The position numbers were made by a program, and so were the translations under genes. Shown here piece after piece: positions 16,931 to 25,096 of a DNA stretch of 64,000 nt (position 1 is the first letter of the stretch; every line of letters starts with the position of its first letter). A model generated the notes under the pieces. The model saw only the letters and a program-made list of their open reading frames with translations. It was not told the origin of the DNA and made no database searches. Source of the DNA: Oscillospiraceae bacterium (GTDB taxonomy: Bacteria > Bacillota > Clostridia > Oscillospirales > Ruminococcaceae); contig JAFUOZ010000039.1 in assembly GCA_017481565.1 (NCBI GenBank), positions 1 to 64,000 of the forward strand. Direction: 5' to 3'.

Positions 16931-17365
16931 ATGAATATAAGGATAGAAGAAAAAACGTCAGACAGCCTTGAGGTGCTGATAAAATGCTACGAAGCAGATG
17001 AACAGGTACATAAACTGAAACGTCATATAGAAGCGTTTGACAGCAGACTTCAGGGCAGGCTTGACGGTAAAATTTATTTTATATGTCATGATGATATACT
17101 TTATTTTGAATCGGTGGATAACCGCACATTTATATATACGGCTGATAATGTATACGAAACTCAGCTGAGATTATATGAGCTTGAAGAAGCTGTTTCCCGA
17201 AAGGATTTTTTACGGATATCAAAATCCCAGATCGCAAATATCAATAAAATCACTGCACTTAAGCCTGAAATAAACCGCACTGTAACAGCGGAGCTGACAA
17301 ACGGCGAACGTCTGAGTATTTCAAGAAAATATGTGAAGGCACTCCGCAGTCTTCTGGAAATATAG
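16931..17365 (+). CDS. LytTR-type DNA-binding regulator
   Basis: The 144-residue protein is a lone LytTR domain with a short N-terminal leader. Typical features are GKIYFICHDDILYFESVDNRT, a RISKSQIANI helix region and the C-terminal SISRKYVKALRSLL. No receiver domain is present, so it is the simple class that controls its own membrane partner operon. GAGGTGA lies 4 bases before the ATG. The next gene, a DUF3021 membrane protein, follows in 8 bases. In such LytTR-DUF3021 pairs the membrane protein is thought to hold the regulator inactive; that role is taken from the family. Confidence 0.88.
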   Translation: MNIRIEEKTSDSLEVLIKCYEADEQVHKLKRHIEAFDSRLQGRLDGKIYFICHDDILYFESVDNRTFIYTADNVYETQLRLYELEEAVSRKDFLRISKSQIANINKITALKPEINRTVTAELTNGERLSISRKYVKALRSLLEI

Positions 17366-17373
17366 GAGGAATT

Positions 17374-17838
17374 ATGATCAATACAAAAAAAGAGCTTATT
17401 AAATTTCTTGCATGGACAAGAAACGGCACTGCCTTCTGTACCACATGGCTGCTTATCCTGATAGTTCTGACTTCTCCCCTTTCTCAGTCGGATATGCTTT
17501 CCAAAGCCTTTATAGGCGAGCTTATTCTGTGGACTATGGGAGGAGCAATTATTTTTTCAGCTGTCTTTACACGTCTTTTTATAAGAAAGCTGACCTTTAC
17601 TCCGCGGCTTACATTATTTATGCTGATCTTCAGTATGTATGAATGTGCTTTTTTCTATTCCGCAGGAATTTTCGGAACAAAGGGAAGTATCGGTGAATGG
17701 GGTATTTTTGTACTGACTGTACTTGTACTTTATCTGATATGTATTATAATATATAATATATCAAGCAGAAAACAATGTATCGAATATGCAGACGCACTTT
17801 TAAAATATCAACAGAAAAGGAGAAATGAAAATGAATGA
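17374..17838 (+). CDS. DUF3021 membrane protein, probable partner of the LytTR regulator
   Basis: The 154-residue protein has four hydrophobic helices and a charged tail (KYQQKRRNENE), the size and pattern of DUF3021 proteins. It follows the LytTR gene with AGGAGG before its ATG. It overlaps the next gene by 8 bases. Likely role: sequesters the LytTR regulator at the membrane or senses a signal; this is inferred from the recurring gene pair, not seen directly. Confidence 0.75.
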   Translation: MINTKKELIKFLAWTRNGTAFCTTWLLILIVLTSPLSQSDMLSKAFIGELILWTMGGAIIFSAVFTRLFIRKLTFTPRLTLFMLIFSMYECAFFYSAGIFGTKGSIGEWGIFVLTVLVLYLICIIIYNISSRKQCIEYADALLKYQQKRRNENE

Positions 17839-18376
17839 TGTTTTTTTACAGGTAAATGAACTGAGAAAAGATGCCGCATACTCCCAGAAAAGAGGACTGC
17901 ATTTTATAATCGCCGCAATTATTATCTGGTCTTTGATCACACTTATCCATGCATCACACCTCCCTGTTATGACTAAAAATATGTATACCTTTTTCTGTTC
18001 CGCTCCGCTCGTTCCTCTTGCTTATTTTATATCAAGGCTTCTTAAGATAGATTTCAGCGGAAAATCAAATCCGCTTACTGCTTTGGGAATAATCTTTTCT
18101 GTAAATCAGATGCTTTATATACTTATTGCAATGTGGGCTTTTTCAGCTGTCCCCGATAAAATGCTTATGATATATGCGGTCATAACGGGAGCACATTTTC
18201 TGCCATACGGCTGGCTTTACCGTTCAAAAGCATATTATATAATGTCTGCTGCTGCGGCGATAACCGCACTTATTGCAGGAATAACTCTTCCGGGAGCGGC
18301 ACTCTCCTCTGTTATGCTGATAATGCTTTTTATTCTTTGCGTGGGTCTTATTATCGAAAACAGAAAAAAATATTGA
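17831..18376 (+). CDS. Six-helix membrane protein (DUF7010-like)
   Basis: The 181-residue protein has six hydrophobic helices after a short polar N terminus. It looks like the DUF7010 group of unknown membrane proteins; assignment is tentative. The ATG at 17831 is used because AGGAG lies 8 bases before it; an ATG at 17825 would be only 2 bases away. It is the third gene of the LytTR operon and ends where the AraC promoter begins. Confidence 0.65.
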   Translation: MNDVFLQVNELRKDAAYSQKRGLHFIIAAIIIWSLITLIHASHLPVMTKNMYTFFCSAPLVPLAYFISRLLKIDFSGKSNPLTALGIIFSVNQMLYILIAMWAFSAVPDKMLMIYAVITGAHFLPYGWLYRSKAYYIMSAAAAITALIAGITLPGAALSSVMLIMLFILCVGLIIENRKKY

Positions 18377-18401
18377 ACAATCCCCCGTTTTATGCTATAA
18401 T
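18373..18401 (+). promoter_or_regulatory. Promoter of the AraC-type regulator gene
   Basis: TTGAAC (18373-18378, overlapping the upstream stop codon), a 17-base spacer and TATAAT (18396-18401). Confidence 0.75.
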
Positions 18402-18426
18402 AAAAAAATAACAGCACAAAGCAGAG

Positions 18427-19269
18427 GTGACCGTCATTAAAGAGCTGATTAAAATGTATTATCCGCTGACAGGCACACCCTTTTCGGATAACGACAATTA
18501 CTGCGAAATTGCTCCCTGTACAGCGCTTATGCCCTATATACGCTGTTTCTGGGGGAGCAGATATCCTGTCCGTGCAGAGATAACACAGTCTGAGGGAATC
18601 GTAATACCCGATACCTGCATGGATATCATCTTTGATGTTAATTATACCCATAACCGCACAGGCGGCTTTTTCTGCACCGTTGACGAACACTCCTACAAAA
18701 CTCATGGCAGTACAGACACAGACCTTTCCGCAACCTTCGGCATAAGATTTTATGCATGGAGCGCAATATGCTTTTCCCAATGTGATTTTACGGGACGGAA
18801 AAATGGTCACTTTGATATCGGTGAATTTTTCGGTAAAATCAGATCGGAGCTTGAACCTATGCTTTCTGAGCTTTTTACCATAGAGGAAAAAATATCGGCG
18901 GCTGAAAAAATACTTCTGAAATATCTGAACATCAACCGTATTGACAATAATTTTATGAATGCTGTTTATTATATGCTCCGAAACAACGGACAAGCAAAAA
19001 TTTCCGATATATGCAGCTATACAGGTGTTTCGGAAAGACAGCTCCAAAGGATATCCGCTTTTAATACGGGAGTATCTCCAAAATCTCTTTCGTCACTTAT
19101 CAGATATCAGCTTTTATGGCAGGATATGCTTTTAAATAAAAGCTTTGATATAATGGACGCTGTTTTAAAATACGGATATACGGATCAGTCTCATCTTCTC
19201 CGTGATTTTAAAGCACGGCATCTTATGACTCCGTCGGAAGCTGTACAGCTTGCACGTAACAGCAGATAA
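18427..19269 (+). CDS. AraC family transcription regulator
   Basis: The 280-residue protein has an N-terminal ligand-type domain of about 170 residues and a C-terminal pair of helix-turn-helix units. The first is ISDICSYTGVSERQLQRIS and the second DAVLKYGYTDQSHLLRDFK, the AraC pattern. The start is uncertain. GTG at 18427 is the first usual start, but a strong ribosome site AGAGGTGA covers it and sits 5 bases before an in-frame ATT (18436); the first ATG is 18454. The inducer is not known. It lies just before the toroid-fold protein at 19337, a possible target. Confidence 0.8.
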   Translation: MTVIKELIKMYYPLTGTPFSDNDNYCEIAPCTALMPYIRCFWGSRYPVRAEITQSEGIVIPDTCMDIIFDVNYTHNRTGGFFCTVDEHSYKTHGSTDTDLSATFGIRFYAWSAICFSQCDFTGRKNGHFDIGEFFGKIRSELEPMLSELFTIEEKISAAEKILLKYLNINRIDNNFMNAVYYMLRNNGQAKISDICSYTGVSERQLQRISAFNTGVSPKSLSSLIRYQLLWQDMLLNKSFDIMDAVLKYGYTDQSHLLRDFKARHLMTPSEAVQLARNSR

Positions 19270-19336
19270 TGTCGGATTTTTACAATACAGATATTTCGGT
19301 CTGTGCTATAATTACAGACAAAGGAGCTGATATATT

Positions 19337-20254
19337 ATGAAAACAGTATTTGAAAAAGCAAGGGCATTTATCTACAGAAACGCACGGTCTGTGGATCTGG
19401 CACGCTGGCAGTACCATTTTGAGAATGGATCACGGGAAAATGTGATCCATGCATTATCCTTCTATCAGAATGAGGACGGCGGTTTCGGTCACGGTATTGA
19501 GGCGGACTTTTTAAATCCCAATTCATCTCCTATGGCAACATGGGCGGCATCTCAGATAATCAGAGAGATCGGCTTTGAGGACAGGTCTCACCCTATGATA
19601 AAAGGAATGCTCCGCTATCTTGAAAGCGGAGCGGAATTTGACAGGGAGCATGAGCAGTGGCTTAATACAATACCATCAAATAATGACTATCCCCATGCGG
19701 TCTGGTGGACATATAACGGCAATGATGATTTCAGATATAATCCCACTGCCGCACTTGCTGCATTTATAATTGACTATGCAGATGAAAACTCTCCGCTATA
19801 TAAGCAGGCTGTCACCATTGCAAAGCAGGCAGCAGACCGGATTATAAATGAGCCTGAGTTCGATGAATCACATATAACAGGCTGCTTTATCACCCTTTAC
19901 GAAACGCTGAAAAAGCGTCTGCCCGATATTACGGATATGTGTGCCTTTGAGGATAAGCTAAAAAAGAACGTAAAATCAAGCATATGTCCCGATACTGAAA
20001 AATGGGCATCGGAGTATGTTACAAAGCCGTCCGTTTTCGGTATTACAAGAGACAGTATCTTCTATGAGGATAATTCACAGCTTGCGGAATATGAAACGGA
20101 ATTTATAAGATCATCTCAGCTTTCTGACGGCGGTTTTCCGGTTACATGGCAGTGGTGGACGGAATACAAGGAATATGAGATATCCGCTAAATACTGGCAG
20201 TGTGACTTTGCTATAAAGAATATGCTGTATCTGAGAAATTACGGTGTTATCTGA
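19337..20254 (+). CDS. Alpha/alpha-toroid protein, terpenoid-cyclase/prenyltransferase-like fold
   Basis: The 305-residue soluble protein has repeats of the kind seen in squalene-cyclase and prenyltransferase folds. One is FYQNEDGGFGHGIEADF near residues 45-61 and the other SSQLSDGGFPVTWQWWTEY near 267-285, each with the DGGF core of QW-type repeats. It lacks the DxDD motif of class II cyclases and any signal peptide, so no enzyme activity can be claimed. Similar proteins occur in Firmicutes as hypothetical enzymes. RBS AAAGGAGC precedes the ATG. It sits alone after the AraC gene. Confidence 0.65.
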   Translation: MKTVFEKARAFIYRNARSVDLARWQYHFENGSRENVIHALSFYQNEDGGFGHGIEADFLNPNSSPMATWAASQIIREIGFEDRSHPMIKGMLRYLESGAEFDREHEQWLNTIPSNNDYPHAVWWTYNGNDDFRYNPTAALAAFIIDYADENSPLYKQAVTIAKQAADRIINEPEFDESHITGCFITLYETLKKRLPDITDMCAFEDKLKKNVKSSICPDTEKWASEYVTKPSVFGITRDSIFYEDNSQLAEYETEFIRSSQLSDGGFPVTWQWWTEYKEYEISAKYWQCDFAIKNMLYLRNYGVI

Positions 20255-20314
20255 TAAAAAGCTTAAAATATTACGGAAATAATTCTCCTACCCTGCTTAC
20301 AGCAAAACAACAAA

Positions 20315-20343
20315 GGCTCCGTCCTGATCAGTTGGACGGAGCC
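20315..20343 (-). terminator. Intrinsic terminator after phosphofructokinase
   Basis: GGCTCCGTCC pairs perfectly with GGACGGAGCC. The minus strand continues TTTGTTGTTTT, so it serves the leftward gene and may also serve the rightward one. Confidence 0.85.
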
Positions 20344-20350
20344 TATTATA

Positions 20351-21589
20351 TTATTCTGTTGCTTCGGGGAGATAAATATGATGAGGAAGTCCCTCTACAT
20401 AGATAGGACTGAGTTCAGCCTGAATAAGCGGAAGTGCATAATTCAGGAACTCCTGCTTCATGTTTGTATGATCCTCATTGATCCACTCAAGCGGTACCTT
20501 CTTTTCAAGGTTTGCGACCTCGCTTATGGGGTGAAGTCCTGTTGTACACTGATAGGGGGCATTGCTTATACGATGAAGCGCCACCATTTCTCCTGTATGA
20601 CCCTCAAAGGCTGCCTTTGCCGCAGCACCGCCTACCTGATATGCTTCGGTGATATCGGTACGGCTTGTAAGATGTCCTGCACAGCGCTGCAATGTGGAAA
20701 GCTCGATGCAGCGTGTCTTTGTATCAAGACGCTTTGCAACGGTATTTGCAAGGAAACGGGCTGTTCCTGTCAGCGACTTGTGTCCGAATGCGTCAACTGC
20801 ATGAACATCATCGGCAAGCTCACAGACATATCTGCCGTCCTCCAGCTTCACGCCCTCGGAAACCGCAATTACAACTGATGGCTTATTCTTCTGCATACGC
20901 TCTACCTTTTCTATAAAGCGGTCAACATTGAAGGGTATCTCAGGCAGACAGATCATATCAACGCCTTCGCAGTCCTCAGACCTTGCAAGTGCTGCTGCTG
21001 CAGTCAGCCAGCCTGCGTTTCTTCCCATTATTTCAACTATGGTAACATATTTTGTACCGTAAACCGTAGCGTCACGGATAACCTCCTTCATAACGACACC
21101 GATATACTTTGCGGCGCTTCCGTAGCCGGGAGTATGGTCTGTTATCATAAGGTCATTGTCGATAGTCTTGGGTACGCCCATAAAGCGTATATCACTGCCA
21201 ATATGCTCGCCGTAATCCGCAAGCTTTCCGATAGTATCCATGCTGTCATTTCCGCCGATATAGAAGAAATATCCGATATCAAGCTCTTCAAGGATAGCAA
21301 ACAGCTGCTTGTATACCTCTTCTCCCTCGGGTGTTTTCCAGTCGGGAAGCTTATAGCGGCAGCTGCCTAAATAGCTTGATGGTGTACGCTTTAAAAGCTC
21401 GATATCCATAGGTGTTTTAAGTGCTTCGTTAAGAACACAGAACTTTCTTTCAAGAAGTCCTCTTACACCGTGCATCATTCCGTATACCCTGCCTGCACCT
21501 CTGCGCACACAGCTTTCATATACTCCTGCAAGACTTGCGTTTATAACCGATGTAGGACCGCCCGATTGTCCGACGATTGCATTTTTCAT
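20351..21589 (-). CDS. 6-phosphofructokinase, probably pyrophosphate-dependent
   Basis: The 412-residue enzyme has the PFK phosphate-binding start VGQSGGPTSVIN, the motif YIGGNDSMDT near residue 105 and the catalytic region PKTIDNDLMITDHTPGYGSA. ATP-using PFKs have GGDGS; the Asp at the second position of the pair (NDS here) is the mark of PPi-using enzymes, so PPi is the likely phosphate donor. It phosphorylates fructose-6-phosphate in glycolysis and, if PPi-linked, would work in both directions. RBS AGGAGG precedes the ATG. The gene is alone; pyruvate kinase is at 38009. Confidence 0.9.
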   Translation of the reverse strand: MKNAIVGQSGGPTSVINASLAGVYESCVRRGAGRVYGMMHGVRGLLERKFCVLNEALKTPMDIELLKRTPSSYLGSCRYKLPDWKTPEGEEVYKQLFAILEELDIGYFFYIGGNDSMDTIGKLADYGEHIGSDIRFMGVPKTIDNDLMITDHTPGYGSAAKYIGVVMKEVIRDATVYGTKYVTIVEIMGRNAGWLTAAAALARSEDCEGVDMICLPEIPFNVDRFIEKVERMQKNKPSVVIAVSEGVKLEDGRYVCELADDVHAVDAFGHKSLTGTARFLANTVAKRLDTKTRCIELSTLQRCAGHLTSRTDITEAYQVGGAAAKAAFEGHTGEMVALHRISNAPYQCTTGLHPISEVANLEKKVPLEWINEDHTNMKQEFLNYALPLIQAELSPIYVEGLPHHIYLPEATE

Positions 21590-21792
21590 TTTTTAACTCC
21601 TCCTGTGTATCAATTATTTATGCCCCTGTAAAAAAGGTTCTTACCTATATTTAAGTTTACCACTTTGGAAAAATAAAAACTATTGCATAACTTAACAAAC
21701 TTTTTTTATTTTCTTTATAAAAAATGCGAATTGCACCGACATTTTGTACAGATATATTTATCCGATATATACACCGATACATTTTGATGTAA

Positions 21793-21832
21793 AACAAAGG
21801 GACTGCACCACTCATATGTGATACAGTCCCCT
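21793..21832 (-). terminator. Intrinsic terminator after the 1004-residue secreted protein
   Basis: GGGACTG (21799-21805) pairs with CAGTCCC (21824-21830), followed on the minus strand by TTTGTTTT. Confidence 0.75.
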
Positions 21833-21844
21833 GTTGGTTATTTA

Positions 21845-24800
21845 TCAGCTTTCTGTGCCGTAATCATTCTTAAGTACGATCTCGATCATCTTAAGTTCCA
21901 TGTCGGTAAGAACTACTGTGTCCTCGTCTTCGTCAAAAAGCAGGTCTATTGCATTGATACATTCTTCAAGAGAAGGATCGGGAGTAAAGGTCTCGCTGTA
22001 TTCTCCCGAATAAGAGGTAAGCATCTTCGCATTCGTTACACTGAATCCCGGTTCAAAAGGATCACCGATCTTATAGCTGTTCTTTGCCTTGACTCCGATA
22101 TAGATATAGTTATAGGACTTATCCTGAATATCTCTCAGGTCAACCACAACTGTGCCGCTTTCATCTGCTTCATAGTAAAGCATTTCCCAGCCTATAGCAT
22201 TGTCCCTCCAGCCGTGAAGAATAACAACTATTCCGTCAACACAGTCTTTGTCTTCAAGAGTATAATCAAACTTGATTGCATTATAACCCTCAAAATATAC
22301 CAGATTGTTGCCTAATGAATATGCTGTATAGGTATAATGAAGTTCGGGTTTTCCGTTGGGAACGTTGCCTAACTCGGGATCCCAGTCGTTGCTCTCTGCA
22401 ATGACTGTATCTCCGATACCGCCGTTATTCAAGGTAATGTCAGGAAGATAATCATATCCTGTAACAGTAAAATTGCTTGCACATACTCCGTTGAATATAT
22501 ATGCCTCTGCTTCCTTGGCTATGCCTGTTGCTTTCAACTCATCAGCAACAAACCACTTTGTAATATCCTCTGTCTTAACCAAAAGTGAGCCGCTGTAACC
22601 GCCGTTTTCATTCTTTTCAGGTATATTTATTATCTCATAATAATCTCCGCTGTAGCCGCCGTTTTTATATTTCGCATCGACAGATACACCTGCCCAAGGA
22701 CAATATTCAACACCTGCACCGTGATCCTTTCCGTCATCACCAATATGATTTTCATGATCGCATTCAGACTGAGGCAGTACATCATAGGTAACATAAATAC
22801 ACTTATATCCACTCAGTTCCTCGGCAGACATAGTGAGAGAACATTCATTTTCCACAGTATATCCCTCTACTTTATCAAGCGTTGCATTGCTCGGTTCAAA
22901 AACAAAATGATCTATTTCATCATAGGAAACCTTAAGCTGGCTGCATATATCCTTTACATACAGAGGAGCTTTGATCGTTTCTTGGTCAAGGCTTACACCG
23001 CCCCAGTCTCCGTTAAACCATACATAGTTCCATGTATCGCCTGTATATGTGCCGTCCTTAAGCTTGGCACCGATATTTATCGATGCACCCATACAATAAG
23101 TTTCATTCTGATTATATTCAACGCCGTCCTTAAAATGACCGTCGGTATGGCTGCACTCGGTTTTAAGCATAGGTGAATATGTGATATCAATATACTTGTA
23201 TGTGTTCATTTCTTCTGCTGTCATTGTAAAATGTTCATCGGGTAAGGAAATATCAAAGCTGATATTTGTTACCTTTGCCTCAATACTGCCGTCAGCATTA
23301 TCGCTCCACATACCAAAGGTAAGACCAATAACAGTATAATTTTCTATATCGGCTGCCGTATACTCCTTATCCAGCTCCGAAGCAGATATAACTCCTGCAC
23401 CTGATGATGAACCTGATACCTGATTACTTTTAGCCGCATTGATCTCTATCCATTCATCTGAGGCATCGTTTCCGCATGTATACGGGAAAATATCCACGGA
23501 ACGATTAACGCCTTCTTCGCCTGTATATGTCCATTCATAGCTTACCTTTATGTCATTTATAACTATTTGATCCTGAGAAACAGATCTTCCTGCCTTTTCT
23601 TTTACGGCAGAAAGAAGATTCTGATCCATAACGTCATCATTCCATACGCTATAGTGAAAGCTTTTGCCTGCTCTGTAATTATCCTCACTGTTATCCGCAA
23701 TGTCAACCGTATCGCTCCATGTCTGAGGAAGATCAACAGTTAATCCGTCGGTTTCGGATATGTCGATATCTCCGCCTGTGCTCTGTTCGGGAGTAAATTC
23801 ACCCGAATATGATGTAAGAAACTTTGCATTGGTAATATTCAGTCCCAGCTGAACTTCAGCACCGATACTGAATTTTTCCTTAAGGGTAACACCTGCATAG
23901 ATCTGATGGAAGTTTTTTTCCTTATAAGGAGAAAGATCAATAACTACTGTACCGCTTCCGTCAGCATCAAAATTCATTGACTTCCAGCCGATAGTATTAT
24001 CAGCCCAGCCGTTAAAATTAACTGTGATACTCTGAACATCTTCGGTATTTGTCAGTGTATAATCAAAGCTGAGTGCCGCATAATCCTCCAGAGGTACAGG
24101 ATCATTTAATTCAATAAATGCACCTGTTATGCCATAATCGGGTTTTCCGTTAGGTTCGGGGCTGTTTGTTTCAGTATTCCAGTCGGAAGCTTCTTTGATC
24201 GTTACGGTATCAAAGCTTATATCAGGAAATTCCATACTATATACATTGGCTACTGATACATCATAGCTGATATTTGTGACTTTTACAGTGAGACTGTCAT
24301 TTTCCTTATCACTCCACATATGGCAGGCAAGACCGACCGCTCTGTAATCATCTATATCCGCTGCTGTATGCATTTCATCTATATCGGAAGCACACAAAAC
24401 GCCCTTGCCTGATGATGATGTACCAGAAATTTCGTTATTAATACCGTCGGGATTGATATTCACCCAGCCGGATGAATTTGTTCCGCCCACAAAAGGATGA
24501 AAATAAACTATAGTATTCATCTCTTCTTCGCAGGTATATTCCCATTCATAGCTTACTCTTATGTCTTTTACAACTATATCACAGGGATAAACATATCCGC
24601 CTGCTTTCTCACGCACCGCCGAAAGAAGTGCCTGATCGATTACGTTGTTTTCATCATATATACCGTAAAGAAATCCGTCGCCGTTGCTTCTGTTATTATC
24701 ATCGTCCGCATCATTTTTGTCGATAGTGTCAATCCAATTCTGCGCTATATCTATTGTCAGTGTTTCTTCCGCAGATACAGTTGCCGCCGGAAAACAGGTA

Positions 24801-24859
24801 AATGTTCCTGCCGCAAATGCCGCCGCTGTTATAAGTGCATATACTTTTGACCGTTCCAT
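21845..24859 (-). CDS. Large secreted modular protein built from three repeated domain types
   Basis: The 1004-residue protein has a signal peptide (cut near ATVSAEE, about residue 30). By eye the order is A1 (about 34-215), C1 (215-360), A2 (365-545), B1 (548-675), B2 (675-815), C2 (815-955), tail. The A modules share a WxDTxD start and AVKEKAG..YEW sequence. The B modules share TMSAEEL/TMTAEEM..YxxIxxTY. The C modules share NGKPxY..FDYTL..NxIGW and NAKxLTSYSGE. The last ~40 residues match the C terminus of the GH5 cellulase. I see no catalytic motif; C modules look like carbohydrate-binding beta-sandwiches. A scaffold or adhesion role on plant fibre is inferred. The start at 24859 has AGGAGG; an upstream frame extension is rejected. 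Confidence 0.8.
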   Translation of the reverse strand: MERSKVYALITAAAFAAGTFTCFPAATVSAEETLTIDIAQNWIDTIDKNDADDDNNRSNGDGFLYGIYDENNVIDQALLSAVREKAGGYVYPCDIVVKDIRVSYEWEYTCEEEMNTIVYFHPFVGGTNSSGWVNINPDGINNEISGTSSSGKGVLCASDIDEMHTAADIDDYRAVGLACHMWSDKENDSLTVKVTNISYDVSVANVYSMEFPDISFDTVTIKEASDWNTETNSPEPNGKPDYGITGAFIELNDPVPLEDYAALSFDYTLTNTEDVQSITVNFNGWADNTIGWKSMNFDADGSGTVVIDLSPYKEKNFHQIYAGVTLKEKFSIGAEVQLGLNITNAKFLTSYSGEFTPEQSTGGDIDISETDGLTVDLPQTWSDTVDIADNSEDNYRAGKSFHYSVWNDDVMDQNLLSAVKEKAGRSVSQDQIVINDIKVSYEWTYTGEEGVNRSVDIFPYTCGNDASDEWIEINAAKSNQVSGSSSGAGVISASELDKEYTAADIENYTVIGLTFGMWSDNADGSIEAKVTNISFDISLPDEHFTMTAEEMNTYKYIDITYSPMLKTECSHTDGHFKDGVEYNQNETYCMGASINIGAKLKDGTYTGDTWNYVWFNGDWGGVSLDQETIKAPLYVKDICSQLKVSYDEIDHFVFEPSNATLDKVEGYTVENECSLTMSAEELSGYKCIYVTYDVLPQSECDHENHIGDDGKDHGAGVEYCPWAGVSVDAKYKNGGYSGDYYEIINIPEKNENGGYSGSLLVKTEDITKWFVADELKATGIAKEAEAYIFNGVCASNFTVTGYDYLPDITLNNGGIGDTVIAESNDWDPELGNVPNGKPELHYTYTAYSLGNNLVYFEGYNAIKFDYTLEDKDCVDGIVVILHGWRDNAIGWEMLYYEADESGTVVVDLRDIQDKSYNYIYIGVKAKNSYKIGDPFEPGFSVTNAKMLTSYSGEYSETFTPDPSLEECINAIDLLFDEDEDTVVLTDMELKMIEIVLKNDYGTES

Positions 24860-24964
24860 GTTTGACCTCCTGTTTAGTTTATTCGGTATGGATAATGACT
24901 TGGGCATAATGAGCATTATCCAAAATATACATAATATTCCAATTAGGATATTTAATATATGTAT

Positions 24965-24993
24965 ATTATAACATATCAAGTATGCTTTTTCAA
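24965..24993 (-). promoter_or_regulatory. Promoter of the modular secreted protein gene
   Basis: On the minus strand TTGAAA (24988-24993), a 17-base spacer and TATAAT (24965-24970), giving a leader of about 100 bases. This rules out the in-frame starts further upstream. Confidence 0.75.
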
Positions 24994-25045
24994 TAGAATA
25001 ACCACTTTTTTTACATCTTCGACATATTTTGTGCATATCACAAAC

Positions 25046-25079
25046 ATAAAAACTCCGCATACAATATACGGAGTTTTTA
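25046..25079 (-). terminator. Intrinsic terminator after the ABC exporter pair
   Basis: AAAACTCCG pairs with CGGAGTTTT with further pairing inside; T-runs occur on both strands. Confidence 0.8.
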
Positions 25080-25096
25080 TACTATTATAAAGGAAC

